Numbered from the stretch's first letter, positions 25,494 through 36,713 are shown. The stretch: DNA of 64,000 nucleotides from Caballeronia terrestris (GCF_001544515.1 NZ_FCOL02000008.1:62001-126000); one strand, 5' to 3'. The notes: a model not told the origin generated them from the sequence alone. Translations and numbers: made by a program.

Positions 25494-28004
25494 TCAGTGC
25501 TTGCTGAACAGATCCATGATCTGCTTGCGCTCGTCGGAATCGACGTTCGGCGCCTGCATGCCGCCCGGTCCGACGCCACCTGAAGTCGTCGTCACGGCAC
25601 CCGCCGGATCGGCCGCATCCATGCCGATGCTCGCGATGAAACCGCTGCCCGGCAGCCGGTCGGCGTAGAAAAGCTCGCCGTCGAAATTGCTGATGCCGTC
25701 GGGCTTCGGCATCTGCTGCTGCGCGACACCCTTGAGCGCGCGTCCCATGAAATCGACCCAGATCGGCAACGCGAGCTGCGCGCCGAATTCCTTGCTGCCG
25801 AGCGTCTTCGGCTGGTCGTAGCCCATCCAAGCGACCGTGACGAGCGAGCGCTGATAGCCTGCGAACCAGCCGTCCTTCGCGTCGTTGGTGGTGCCGGTCT
25901 TGCCCTGCAGGTCGTTGCGCTTGAGCGCGTTGGTGCCCGATCCGGTGCCCGAGGTCGCGACCGTATGCAGCAGGCTGTTCATCATGTACGCGTTGCGCGG
26001 ATCGAGCGTCTGCGGCGCGTTGCGGCCCGCAGTCAGCGGATCGGTGCGCGAGATCACGGTGCCGCGCGCATCCGAAACTTCGGCGATCAGGTACGGATTG
26101 ATGCGATAGCCGCCGTTCGCGAACACCGAGTACGCGCCGCTCAACTGCAGCGGCGTGACGAGCCCGGCGCCGAGTGCGAGCGGCAGATACGGCGGCGTCT
26201 TGTCGACATCGAAGCCGAAGTTCTTCGTGACGAAATCCTGCGCGTACTGCGTGCCGATGTACGACAGGATGCGGATCGACACGAGGTTCTTCGAGCGCTG
26301 CAGGCCGGTACGCATCGACATCGGGCCGTCGGGCTGGTCGTCGTCCTTCGGCTCCCAGGCCTGGCCGCCGGGGGTGGTCGGCGGGAAATAGAGCGGCGCA
26401 TCGTTGATGATGGTCGCGGGTCCCAGGCCTTTGTCGATAGCAGCCGAATAGATGAACGGCTTGAAGCTCGAACCCGGCTGGCGCCACGCCTGCGTGACGT
26501 GGTTGAACTTGTTCTTGTTGAAATCGAAGCCGCCGACGAGCGCGCGGATCGCCCCGTCCTGCGGCACGAGCGACACAAGCGCGCCTTCCACCTGCGGCAA
26601 CTGCGTGATCTGCCAGTTGTCTTTCGCGTCCTTCGCGAGCCGCACGATCGAGCCGACCTTGACGCGCAACGCCGCCGACGCATTGTTGCGCAGCCCCGGC
26701 GCGGCGAAGCGCAGGCCGTCGCCGGAAATGTTCACCGGATCGCCGCCGACGAACTCCGCCGTCACCTGCTTGGCGCTTACGGCCGTCACGACGGCGGCAA
26801 CGAGATCGCCGTTGTCCGGATGACCGACTAGCGCGTCTTCGATCGCCTGATCGCGGTCGTCGGCGTCTTTCGGCAGGTTCACGAAGCCTTCCGGCCCGCG
26901 ATAACCGTGGCGCCGCTCGTAATCCATGATGCCCTTGCGCACGGCGCGGTAGGCGGCGTCCTGATCGGCGGAATCGATGGTCGTCGTGACCGTGAGGCCG
27001 CGCGTGTAGGTCTCTTCCTTGTACTGCGCGTACATCATCTGCCGCACCATTTCCGCGACGTATTCGGCATGCACGCCGTACTCCGTCCCGGACGACTTCG
27101 TGTGCAGTTCCTCCGCGACCGCCTGCTGATATTGCTCGGGCGTGATGTACTTCAGGTCGAGCATGCGCTTCAGGATGTATTGCTGGCGGATCTTCGCGCG
27201 CTTCGGGTTCACGACCGGGTTATACGCCGACGGTGCCTTCGGCAAGCCCGCGAGCATCGCTGCCTCGGCGAGCGTGATGTCCTTCAGGTCCTTGCCGAAA
27301 TAGACGCGCGCCGCAGCCGAAAAGCCATAGGCGCGCTCGCCCAGATAGATCTGGTTCATGTACAGCTCGAGAATCTGATCCTTCGTCAGCGCCTTCTCGA
27401 TCTTGTACGCAAGCATCATTTCGTAGATCTTGCGCGTGTAGGTCTTCTCGCTCGACAGAAAGAAGTTGCGCGCGACCTGCATCGTGATCGTGCTCGCGCC
27501 CTGCGAGGCGCCGCCGTGCATCACGTCGGTGACGCCCGCGCGCAGGATGCCGAGGAAATCGACGCCGCCGTGATCGTAGAAGCGATAGTCCTCGATTGCG
27601 AGCACGGCTTTCTTCATCGAGTCGGGGATGTCCTGGAAGCGCGCAAGGCTGCGACGCTCCTCGCCGAACTCACCGATCAGCACGTGATCGGCCGTATAGA
27701 CGCGCAGCGGCACTTTCGGCCGATAGTCGGTGATCACGGTGAGCGACGGCAAATTCGGCCCCATCACGACGAGCGCATAGCCAATGATCAGTGCGCCGAG
27801 CACCGCGCCGATCGCAAAGAGCCCGGCAATCCACTTCACGACGGCTCCGGGGAACGAGCGCCGCTTTGGCTCGTCGCGGCCGCGGCGGTCATTGCGATCG
27901 TTTCTGTCATTGCGGTCGTTGCGATCGTTGGAATCGCCGGGGCCGATGTAATGGCGGACGTCGCGCGAGGGGTTCGAAGGGTTCGGTCGTTTGATGATTG
28001 GCAT
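25494..28004 (-). CDS. mrcA: Penicillin-binding protein 1A
   Basis: An 836-residue bifunctional peptidoglycan synthase. Order: a roughly 50-residue basic cytoplasmic tail containing five NDR repeats (residues 26-40), one membrane helix (about 55-78), a glycosyltransferase domain (EDYRFYDHGGVDFLGI with the catalytic glutamate, then GASTITMQVARN), an OB-like insert, and a transpeptidase domain with the nucleophile motif GSSFKPF and KTGTT. Start at the ATG at 28004; a GTG at 28049 would add 15 residues. No pil genes lie beside it. The long low-complexity N-terminal tail is unusual compared with the very short E. coli tail. Confidence 0.95.
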   Translation of the reverse strand: MPIIKRPNPSNPSRDVRHYIGPGDSNDRNDRNDRNDRNDRRGRDEPKRRSFPGAVVKWIAGLFAIGAVLGALIIGYALVVMGPNLPSLTVITDYRPKVPLRVYTADHVLIGEFGEERRSLARFQDIPDSMKKAVLAIEDYRFYDHGGVDFLGILRAGVTDVMHGGASQGASTITMQVARNFFLSSEKTYTRKIYEMMLAYKIEKALTKDQILELYMNQIYLGERAYGFSAAARVYFGKDLKDITLAEAAMLAGLPKAPSAYNPVVNPKRAKIRQQYILKRMLDLKYITPEQYQQAVAEELHTKSSGTEYGVHAEYVAEMVRQMMYAQYKEETYTRGLTVTTTIDSADQDAAYRAVRKGIMDYERRHGYRGPEGFVNLPKDADDRDQAIEDALVGHPDNGDLVAAVVTAVSAKQVTAEFVGGDPVNISGDGLRFAAPGLRNNASAALRVKVGSIVRLAKDAKDNWQITQLPQVEGALVSLVPQDGAIRALVGGFDFNKNKFNHVTQAWRQPGSSFKPFIYSAAIDKGLGPATIINDAPLYFPPTTPGGQAWEPKDDDQPDGPMSMRTGLQRSKNLVSIRILSYIGTQYAQDFVTKNFGFDVDKTPPYLPLALGAGLVTPLQLSGAYSVFANGGYRINPYLIAEVSDARGTVISRTDPLTAGRNAPQTLDPRNAYMMNSLLHTVATSGTGSGTNALKRNDLQGKTGTTNDAKDGWFAGYQRSLVTVAWMGYDQPKTLGSKEFGAQLALPIWVDFMGRALKGVAQQQMPKPDGISNFDGELFYADRLPGSGFIASIGMDAADPAGAVTTTSGGVGPGGMQAPNVDSDERKQIMDLFSKH

Positions 28005-28564
28005 TGACTTCGATGGTTCGGCGCCCTGCGGGGCGCGTAATGCTGGCACTCGAGGCTTGCGCCCCGCGCTTCGCGCAGCTGCGGGCCGCGCGAGCGATGA
28101 ATGACGGTGAAGGCGCGCAGTGGTTCACTCGCAGTGGTTCACTGATAGACAGTGCGATGCGCTATGAGTGCGGCCGGAGACCCGAGACTTAAAGCGAGCG
28201 CTTGTCGGCCCACGCGCAGGGTAACAGCGCATTTTAAAGAATTCGAGCGACGATCTACCGGAAGCGTCCGATTTTTTTGTAAGCAAATGACTTTCCCGGT
28301 GCGACTGCGCACGGACGAGTTACCCACACATTCTGTTGAGCACGCTGTGGACAACCGTATGAGAAAATGCCCAAGTCATTGAGCGCGCGCGACTTTCGCC
28401 TCATGACGCGTTTTCGTCGCAAAACGGCGGCTCACCACGCAGAAGCGCAAAACGATATGATGGATGCGCCGTTCAGCGGTCGAACGAACTCGCCCGGCGC
28501 CGCCCTTTGCGGTAACTTTGTCGCATCGCTTCTTTGCAATCGCCTTACTGTTTGCGAGCCGCTC
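28005..28564. other. Divergent promoter region of mrcA and RHH gene
   Basis: A 560-base gap with no convincing gene. It contains a DnaA-box-like TGTGGACAA at 28346-28354 (reverse of TTGTCCACA) and TTACCCACA at 28320-28328, 17 bases apart. Confidence 0.45.
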
Positions 28565-28978
28565 ATGTCTACCAAACCCAGCGAACGCATCGTTGTTTTC
28601 GTGACACCCGCGCAAAAACTCGCCATCAGCAACACGGCCGATGGCCTCGGCATCAGCGTGAGCGAGCTCATGCGGCGGGCCGTGCTGAACTACAACGCGA
28701 CGAGCGAGCAGATCAAGGTCGCCGGCATCGTCGACCGTTTGCGGGCGCCCAAAACGCCCGATGCACTCAATGTCGCGTTGCGTCACGTCGCGGAAAAAGC
28801 GGCCGCACGCGAGGCGAAGGCGGCAGCCGTCAACGCGGCGGTCAATGCGGCGGCCGCGCAGAAGGCCGCGGCGCTCGCCAAGGCTCCCCGACCCGAATCC
28901 ACGCCGGAATCCGACGAATCCACCGAATCCGGCGATACCGGCGAAGGCGCGTCGATAACCGGCGGTCATTCGAAGTAA
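28565..28978 (+). CDS. Putative ribbon-helix-helix DNA-binding protein
   Basis: From the ATG at 28565 the product has 137 residues. The first 50 residues, beta strand (RIVVFVTPAQK) then two helices (ISNTADGLGISVSELMRRAVLNYN), look like a ribbon-helix-helix fold similar to MobC/DUF1778-type proteins. The rest is an Ala/Lys-rich helix (EKAAAREAKAAAVNAAVNA) and an acidic Ser/Thr-rich tail. There is no toxin partner next to it. Family assignment is by eye and not certain. Confidence 0.55.
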   Translation: MSTKPSERIVVFVTPAQKLAISNTADGLGISVSELMRRAVLNYNATSEQIKVAGIVDRLRAPKTPDALNVALRHVAEKAAAREAKAAAVNAAVNAAAAQKAAALAKAPRPESTPESDESTESGDTGEGASITGGHSK

Positions 28979-29002
28979 TTCGAGGCCTTTGTCATCCGCG
29001 TG

Positions 29003-29410
29003 TCACGGCGCGAACCTTGCAGAAACCGCCACCGCAGCCGCCGATGCCACCGCCGTCGCGAACGCGCCCCAGGCGATATCGACGATGACGATTGTCGTGC
29101 TCCAGCCCTTGAGCGTCGCGAGGTTGGTGAGGTCGTAGGTCGCATAGGCGATCGCGCCGAACAGCACGCCGTTGATCAGAGCGCGCGCCGCACTCGATTC
29201 GGCGATGCCTGGCATCACGCAGAAGTACGTCATCGCGCCGATGTACAGCACATAAAAGACCGCTGCCGCGCCGAAGTTCGGCTGCTCGAGCAGCAGCGCG
29301 CCGATTTCGCGCTGATAAAGACCGCGTCCGATCACCCCGAGCCAGAGACCGTCGAGCACGAGAAACACGACGGCCGCGACCGCAAACGCAACGACGAGCA
29401 CCTTCGACAT
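29003..29410 (-). CDS. DUF2177 family membrane protein
   Basis: A 135-residue inner-membrane protein with four predicted helices. It starts KVLVVAFAVAAVVFLVLDGLW and contains YATYDLTNLATLKGW, both hallmarks of DUF2177. Function unknown. The ATG at 29410 is used; another codon at 29437 would add nine residues. It converges with the RHH-like gene. Confidence 0.8.
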   Translation of the reverse strand: MSKVLVVAFAVAAVVFLVLDGLWLGVIGRGLYQREIGALLLEQPNFGAAAVFYVLYIGAMTYFCVMPGIAESSAARALINGVLFGAIAYATYDLTNLATLKGWSTTIVIVDIAWGAFATAVASAAAVAVSARFAP

Positions 29411-29682
29411 GATTGTTCCGCTGATTGTGTTTGTCACGATGGCAAGGGCCGTCCGCCGTTACATTCCTTAACGCTGGCCCGGCGTCGGGTTAAGACCCGC
29501 TTAAGCCGCATCGTGCTCTAATAGAAGACGCAAGATAGCCGGCAAAAGCGTGAAATATTGAAGCTCGTGCTTGCAATTCGCGCGCCCGGCCCGAATTTAC
29601 GTGGCGCGTCAGGAAGACGCGCCGCACGAACGGTTCGCCATCACGCAACGCGCGAACGTCCGCCTTCATCAAGGAGAAACAC

Positions 29683-30363
29683 ATGTCGCTATTGGATTCC
29701 ATCACGCGTACCGTAAAAGGCCTGTTGAACGACGCCGCCGACACCATGCAGGACCCGACGCGCGATTCACGCCAGATCGTGCGCGAACTCGATGACAGCA
29801 TCGCCAAGGCGGAAAACGCGCTGATCGAAATCGAGGCGCAGGTCGCGACGCAGCAAAGCAAGCGCGACGTCGCCGCCGAGAAAGCGAAAAAGTACGAAGA
29901 CGGCGCGAAGCGCGCGCTGCAATCCGGCGACGAAGGCTTGGCGCGTGAAGCGCTCGCGGCACAAGCCAACGCCGAAACCGAACGCGACGCGCTCGCGGGC
30001 GAGCTCGCGACACTCGTGCCGTCGGTCGATCATCTGAAGCAGCAGATCACCGACATGCGCCAGCGCCGCAACGACCTCAACGCGCGCTCCAACATCCTGC
30101 AGGCGAAGCAGCAGATCGCGCAGGCCAAGGACGTCGCGGCGACGGCGCTCGGCGGCATCGGCGGGAAGAATCTGTCCGAGGATTTTCAGAAGCTGGAAGA
30201 CAAGGTGCAGCTTGCCAATGCCCGCTCGGACGCGCGGCTCAATTCCGCCGACCAGAAGTCCGGCAAGGCGCTCGACGACAAGCTTGCTGAACTCCATCGC
30301 GGCCCGTCCGTCGAGGACCGGCTCGAAGCGCTGAAGAAGCAGTTGAACACGCCTGCGCAGTAA
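29683..30363 (+). CDS. PspA/IM30 family membrane-stress protein
   Basis: A 226-residue, almost wholly coiled-coil protein of the PspA/Vipp1 group, which assembles on the inner membrane and protects it under stress. The N-terminal amphipathic helix (MSLLDSITRTVKGLLNDAAD) and long heptads (VATQQSKRDVAAEKAKKYEDG) are visible. AAGGAG precedes the ATG. The usual partners PspF, PspB and PspC are absent; a TPR membrane protein follows on the same strand after 99 bases. Confidence 0.85.
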   Translation: MSLLDSITRTVKGLLNDAADTMQDPTRDSRQIVRELDDSIAKAENALIEIEAQVATQQSKRDVAAEKAKKYEDGAKRALQSGDEGLAREALAAQANAETERDALAGELATLVPSVDHLKQQITDMRQRRNDLNARSNILQAKQQIAQAKDVAATALGGIGGKNLSEDFQKLEDKVQLANARSDARLNSADQKSGKALDDKLAELHRGPSVEDRLEALKKQLNTPAQ

Positions 30364-30462
30364 CCTTACCGGGCGGTCGCGGCGAACTTCCGGGCTTGCC
30401 GCGCGTCGCACGGGAATGTGTCATCGATTGGAGACGGGCGTTTATCGCGTCCGGTCCGCATC

Positions 30463-31713
30463 ATGAAAAAACTTTTGACGGCTCTCGCGGCGTCGCTGCT
30501 GCTGGTTACGTCGTCGGCCGCGTTTGCCGTGCCGAGCGCCCAGCAAATCGAACAGGCGATGACGCAGGGCAACTGGCAGAAAGCCGACGCCGGCCTGACC
30601 GAGGTCCTGCAGGCGCATCCGGATAACGCGCATGCGCACTATCTGTACGCGCAGGTGCTCGATCGCGAGGGCCGCTACGACGACGCCCTCGCCCACTTGC
30701 GGCAGGCGAAATCGCTCGATCCGCAGCTCAAGTTCACCGACCCGATGCGCTTCGCCGCGACGGAAGCGCGCATTCGCGGCGACGCGAATCGCGCGGGCGT
30801 CGTCGCGAACGTGCCCGGCGGGCAGCAGGCGAACACCGGCAGCGTCGCGCAGAAGCCGTTCAACCCGGCGCCGGCGCCCGTGCAGGAGAAGCACGGCGCA
30901 TCGGCGGCGGCGTGGATCGGCATCGTGCTCCTGTTCGGCGCTATCGCGCTCGTGCTGCGCTGGGGCCTGAAGCGCGCCCGCGAGAAAGACGACGGCCGAG
31001 CGACCGACGATCGTCGCGCGCAACTGAAACGCGCAACGGAATTGCTCAACGAAGTGCGCACGCTCAAGCTCGACGTGCGGCTTTCGACCGCGCCGGGGCA
31101 CGAGGCGTTGTTGAAGGAAGTCGAAGGTGTCGAGGAGCAGTTGCGCGAGCTGGTCGAGGGGCTCTCGAATGCCAAGAATCCGGTCGCGCCCTATCAGGTC
31201 GACGATCTTGCCAACCGCGTCGAAAGTTTGAAGGCGCGCGCGGAAGGCCGGGTCGATTCGAACGCGGCGCCCGCCCCGCGTGAAGGCGATTCCGTGTACG
31301 CGCAGGAAGCCGAGCGCTTCGGGCGCAACCCGCAGGGGCAGTATCAGCAAGGGCCTTATCCGCAACAACAGCCGCAGCAGCCCTATCCCCAACAACCGTA
31401 TCCGCAGCAGCAACCGCCCGTAATCATCCAGCAAGGCGGCGGTTTCGGAGGCGGCATGGGTGGCATGGGCGGCCTGCTCACGGGCGTGCTGCTCGGTCAG
31501 GTGCTTTCGCATGGTCGCGGCGGCCCCCTGTCCGAGCGTGATACGCCTTCTGCCGACAATCCGTTAGGAGCAGGCGGCGCCACCGGCGGTGGAATCGACA
31601 ACGGCACGGGCGGCCTCGACCTCGGCAACGGCTCGAACGACTGGAACGACGGCAGCGGTGGCGGCGGTCTTGACCTCGGCAGCAACAACGACGATAGCTG
31701 GCGCGATACGTAG
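30463..31713 (+). CDS. TPR-containing membrane protein with Gly-rich tail
   Basis: A 416-residue protein. Order: signal peptide (ending AAFA, about residue 22), a TPR-like region (about 26-95, AHAHYLYAQVLDREGRYDDALAHL), one transmembrane helix (about 150-167), a charged coiled-coil stretch, a Pro/Gln/Tyr repeat (PYPQQ units, about 295-325) and a Gly/Asn/Asp-rich C-terminus. It could sense or scaffold at the inner membrane together with the PspA-like protein upstream. Start at the ATG at 30463. It ends before a strong terminator. Confidence 0.75.
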   Translation: MKKLLTALAASLLLVTSSAAFAVPSAQQIEQAMTQGNWQKADAGLTEVLQAHPDNAHAHYLYAQVLDREGRYDDALAHLRQAKSLDPQLKFTDPMRFAATEARIRGDANRAGVVANVPGGQQANTGSVAQKPFNPAPAPVQEKHGASAAAWIGIVLLFGAIALVLRWGLKRAREKDDGRATDDRRAQLKRATELLNEVRTLKLDVRLSTAPGHEALLKEVEGVEEQLRELVEGLSNAKNPVAPYQVDDLANRVESLKARAEGRVDSNAAPAPREGDSVYAQEAERFGRNPQGQYQQGPYPQQQPQQPYPQQPYPQQQPPVIIQQGGGFGGGMGGMGGLLTGVLLGQVLSHGRGGPLSERDTPSADNPLGAGGATGGGIDNGTGGLDLGNGSNDWNDGSGGGGLDLGSNNDDSWRDT

Positions 31714-31744
31714 AAGCGCTTCTGGCCTCGCAGCGCTCAAATCG

Positions 31745-31777
31745 AACCCCGTCGCGAAAGCGACGGGGTTTTGTTTT
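31745..31777 (+). terminator. Rho-independent terminator
   Basis: AACCCCGTCGC / GCGACGGGGTT stem with GAAA loop followed by TTTGTTTTTT, ending the PspA-TPR unit. Confidence 0.92.
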
Positions 31778-31861
31778 TTAGCGCCTGCACACAGGCCTCT
31801 GTGCTCCGTTCATGCCGAGATGCATAGCCTCCTGTATTGCCTCTCGCGAAATGAGCAATGA

Positions 31862-32065
31862 TTCAATCGAATCGTTTGCCGGACACGATGCCTAGCGAGC
31901 GAACGCGTTATCGAGGCGACGATCGCACATGAACTGAGCCACTTCGCGAATATCGGCGGCACCAAGGACCGTGGGTACGGGCCCGGCGCCGTGCAGCTGC
32001 TCGCGAGCAACAATCCGTTTATCGCCACGCACGGCATGTTCATCCGCGCACAAACGGCTGCGTGA
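31862..32065 (+). pseudogene. 3' remnant of an aspzincin (M35) metallopeptidase gene
   Basis: An open frame without a usable start reads …VIEATIAHELSHFANIGG then TKDRGYGPGAVQLLASNNP and ends at a TGA at 32063-32065. It contains HExxH (HELSH) followed directly by GTxDxxYG (GTKDRGYG), the combined zinc-ligand signature of the aspzincin family (deuterolysin and peptidyl-Lys metalloendopeptidase). Only the last 60 or so codons remain; the signal peptide and N-terminal domain are missing and a TGA blocks the frame at 31859-31861. This is therefore a decayed gene end. Confidence 0.7.
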
Positions 32066-32099
32066 CGGCGCGTATCGGACCGCTGGTGCGATACAGCGC

Positions 32100-32219
32100 T
32101 CACCCGCCGCCGAGAAAACGCAGCAGCGCCCACAGAAACTTGAAGAACCCGACGATGAACTCCCACACGCGCTCGAGCTGATCCCAACCCGCGACGCGTG
32201 CTATCGCGTCGAAAATCAT
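32100..32219 (-). CDS. Possible 39-aa hydrophobic small protein
   Basis: The frame starts with ATG at 32219 preceded by GGAG and ends with TGA. It encodes an N-terminal soluble half (MIFDAIARVAGWDQLERVWE) and a hydrophobic, aromatic helix (FIVGFFKFLWALLRFLGGG) that could insert in the membrane. Its length falls below usual gene-finding limits. No family is recognised, and there is no independent evidence for expression. Confidence 0.4.
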   Translation of the reverse strand: MIFDAIARVAGWDQLERVWEFIVGFFKFLWALLRFLGGG

Positions 32220-32331
32220 GTCGCTCCGATGAAGCGGGCGCGGTGTGGCGAGTTCGTTTCGTTCATCGTCCGGATGGCGGTTGTGGGAAAGGGAGACGGA
32301 CCCGCATCATGCAGGGCCCGCCATCCGCTCT

Positions 32332-34539
<2,208 letters not shown>

Positions 34540-34900
34540 GTAGTGGTGGTTCTCGGTGATGGTGATGCGCCACGCTTCTCTTGCGAAGCGCGGCGGCGAA
34601 AGCGGGCATGAGGATTCGCTGCGGCGGTAAAACACCGCGCGCGGACTCAGGCCGTCGATATAAGCAGGTTGTATGCCCGAAGGCGGTCGCGCGTCAGCGC
34701 GTTGTTCTCGGCGCGTCTATCGCATGCGCGGTTAGGCCCGGTGTAAAACGTACAGGTCGAACGGAGCGACGGGCCCAGCCGCAGCAAGCCTGAAATTTTC
34801 AACGCGTCAAAAACCGCGCGCGTCATGGGGACCGATTAGCTATCATGACTCTGCTCCACCCGCGGATGCAATAAGGAGGAATATTCGTCCGCTTTAACTT
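34540..34900. other. glgX-mscL divergent region
   Basis: About 360 bases with no convincing gene; the right part leads into the sigma-54-like promoter of mscL. A possible GGAGG at 34875-34879 is not followed by an open frame. Confidence 0.5.
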
Positions 34901-34916
34901 TGGCACAAGCTTTGCT
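34901..34916 (+). promoter_or_regulatory. Sigma-54-type promoter upstream of mscL
   Basis: TGGCAC at 34901-34906 and TTGCT at 34912-34916 are separated by five bases, giving the exact -24 GG / -12 GC spacing of RpoN promoters (GG at 34902-34903, GC at 34914-34915). The preceding bases are TTT rather than YT. The predicted start would be about 34927, 38 bases before the mscL ATG. No enhancer-binding protein gene lies nearby. Confidence 0.6.
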
Positions 34917-34964
34917 GCCTGTTTGCGCCAATCGTCGCGAACTTTTTACTGGAGGAAGCCGCGC

Positions 34965-35405
34965 ATGAGCATGATTCAGGAATTCAAGAATTTCGCCCTG
35001 AAGGGCAACGTCATGGACCTGGCCGTCGGTGTGATCATCGGTGGCGCGTTCTCGACCATCGTGAACTCCATCGTCAAGGATCTGATCATGCCGGTCGTCG
35101 GGCTCGCGACAGGCGGGCTCGACTTCTCGAACCTGTTCGTCAAGCTCGGGCCCATACCGGAGACGTTCAAGGGCAATATCGGCTCGTATAAAGACCTGCA
35201 GACGGCGGGCGTCGCCGTGTTCGGATACGGCTCGTTCATCACGGTCCTGATCAACTTCATCATGCTGGCTTTCATCATCTTCCTGATGGTCAAGTTCATC
35301 AATAACCTGCGCAAGCCCAACGAGACGGAACCCGCTGCGACGCCCGAAGACGTGCTGCTACTGCGCGAAATTCGCGATTCCCTGAAGAATTCGCCGCGTC
35401 TCTGA
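34965..35405 (+). CDS. mscL: Large-conductance mechanosensitive channel
   Basis: A 146-residue membrane protein with two helices, the first containing the gate [23 protein letters not shown] and the second near [21 protein letters not shown]. The C-terminal helix carries [10 protein letters not shown]. It opens under membrane tension to release solutes in hypo-osmotic shock. GGAGGAA lies eight bases before the ATG at 34965. A sigma-54-like promoter lies 49 bases upstream of the start. Confidence 0.95.
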   Translation: MSMIQEFKNFALKGNVMDLAVGVIIGGAFSTIVNSIVKDLIMPVVGLATGGLDFSNLFVKLGPIPETFKGNIGSYKDLQTAGVAVFGYGSFITVLINFIMLAFIIFLMVKFINNLRKPNETEPAATPEDVLLLREIRDSLKNSPRL

Positions 35406-35445
35406 GATTCGCCCGCACGTACCGCCTGTGTGCGTATCGCCAACG

Positions 35446-35468
35446 ACCCGCGCTCCGCCGGGTTTTTT
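35446..35468 (+). terminator. Possible terminator after mscL
   Basis: ACCCG and CGGGT form a five-base stem around an eight-base loop, followed by T6. The stem is short, so confidence is moderate. Confidence 0.45.
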
Positions 35469-35749
35469 GCATCGGCAGGCGATTTGCCGAGGCATATTCG
35501 TACGCTCCGCAGCTTTTTTCTTCGAGATTTTTCGTCGCGCGCGGAATTGCGGGACTATTATTGAGACTGATGCCAAGCGAGCCGCCGCAGGTCTTCGGCA
35601 CGATTCGTGCGCGCCGTGCATCGTCCGGCGGACGGTTAGCCGGCGACGTGCAGCGTCCCACCGAATCGCGGTGAACCGACCACTTCGATGTGCTATAAAA
35701 GATCGACGTGCCAAGATCAAAGTCCGGCCCGCAAGACGGGAGTGGCCGC

Positions 35750-36241
35750 ATGAGGACGCTGCGTTTCTTGCAATTCTTTTTCAGGCGAATTTTTATGTCC
35801 TTCCCGAAAAAGCGTAAGCGCGTGAAGGTCGACGGGGACGAGTCGTTCCTCGCGGTCCTTCGACATTTCAAGGCGTTCGGCCAGCTCGACACCAAGATCG
35901 CGCGCGCCCGCGCGCAGGACGAGCCGGTACTCTATGCGCACGTCCTGCCCGGTCTGGACGTCCTGCTATGCAGCGTGCGCGGCGCCCAGCCGCCCTATCC
36001 GGCGACCGAGGAACTGCATCGCCGCTGCATCGAGTCGATCACGAACGCGCTCGAACAGCCGCTCGATGGACTGGAGAACGGCGGCTACTGGTACGAGGCG
36101 AACGGCTTCGGTTTCCTTGTGTTTGCGAGCCGCGCCCGCACGCAGATCCTGAGCGAATTCGGTGCGACGGTCTCGGCGCGCACGCGTCGCGGCACACGCC
36201 GGCAGGACGCAGGCGACGCCGCCTCGCGACCGCTGCGCTGA
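35750..36241 (+). CDS. Hypothetical protein, about 163 aa
   Basis: A basic protein with an N-terminal Arg/Lys-rich start ([18 protein letters not shown] if the ATG at 35795 is used) and a folded central part ([39 protein letters not shown]). The start is uncertain: the ATG at 35750 has GGGAG about seven bases upstream but adds a Phe-rich leader, while 35795 has a weaker site. The family is not recognised. A GC-rich dyad (GCCCGGGCA…TGCCCGGGC) follows the stop at 36249-36273. Confidence 0.55.
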   Translation: MRTLRFLQFFFRRIFMSFPKKRKRVKVDGDESFLAVLRHFKAFGQLDTKIARARAQDEPVLYAHVLPGLDVLLCSVRGAQPPYPATEELHRRCIESITNALEQPLDGLENGGYWYEANGFGFLVFASRARTQILSEFGATVSARTRRGTRRQDAGDAASRPLR

Positions 36242-36476
36242 TCTTCAATGCCCGGGCATCCTCTGCCCGGGCGATCCCAATCCCTCGATCACCGCCTGCG
36301 CCTTCAGGGCAGCAGCAGCAAAACGCGTCAGTGTCTTTCCGACTTTCGGCGCTGCCCCTTCATGTCCTTTAATTGATTGCACCCACGCTCGCGCGCCGAA
36401 CCGTGGCGCATGTCTTGCTGCAACATCGTGGCAAATCGAAAGCCACGTCAATCCGCCTCAATCCAAGGAGAACATC

Positions 36477-36686
36477 ATGTCGGAACACGTATACAAGATG
36501 ATCGAACTTACCGGCTCGTCGACGCAGTCAAGCGATGACGCCGTGCGTGTCGCGCTGACCAAGGCGTCCAAGACCCTGCGCAACATGCACTGGTTCGAAG
36601 TGATAGAGACCCGTGGGCACATCGAGGAAGGCAAAGTCCTGCACTGGCAGGTTACGCTGAAGGTCGGGCTGCGCCTGGAAGAGTGA
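36477..36686 (+). CDS. Dodecin family flavin-binding protein
   Basis: A 69-residue protein matching the dodecin fold: [19 protein letters not shown], then [20 protein letters not shown] with the tryptophan that stacks on flavin, and [13 protein letters not shown] at the end. Dodecins form dodecamers that store and protect riboflavin or FMN. AAGGAG stands upstream of the ATG. It has its own terminator. Confidence 0.92.
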   Translation: MSEHVYKMIELTGSSTQSSDDAVRVALTKASKTLRNMHWFEVIETRGHIEEGKVLHWQVTLKVGLRLEE

Positions 36687-36713
36687 CGCGCGCGGTTTCA
36701 AGCCCACATGCAA

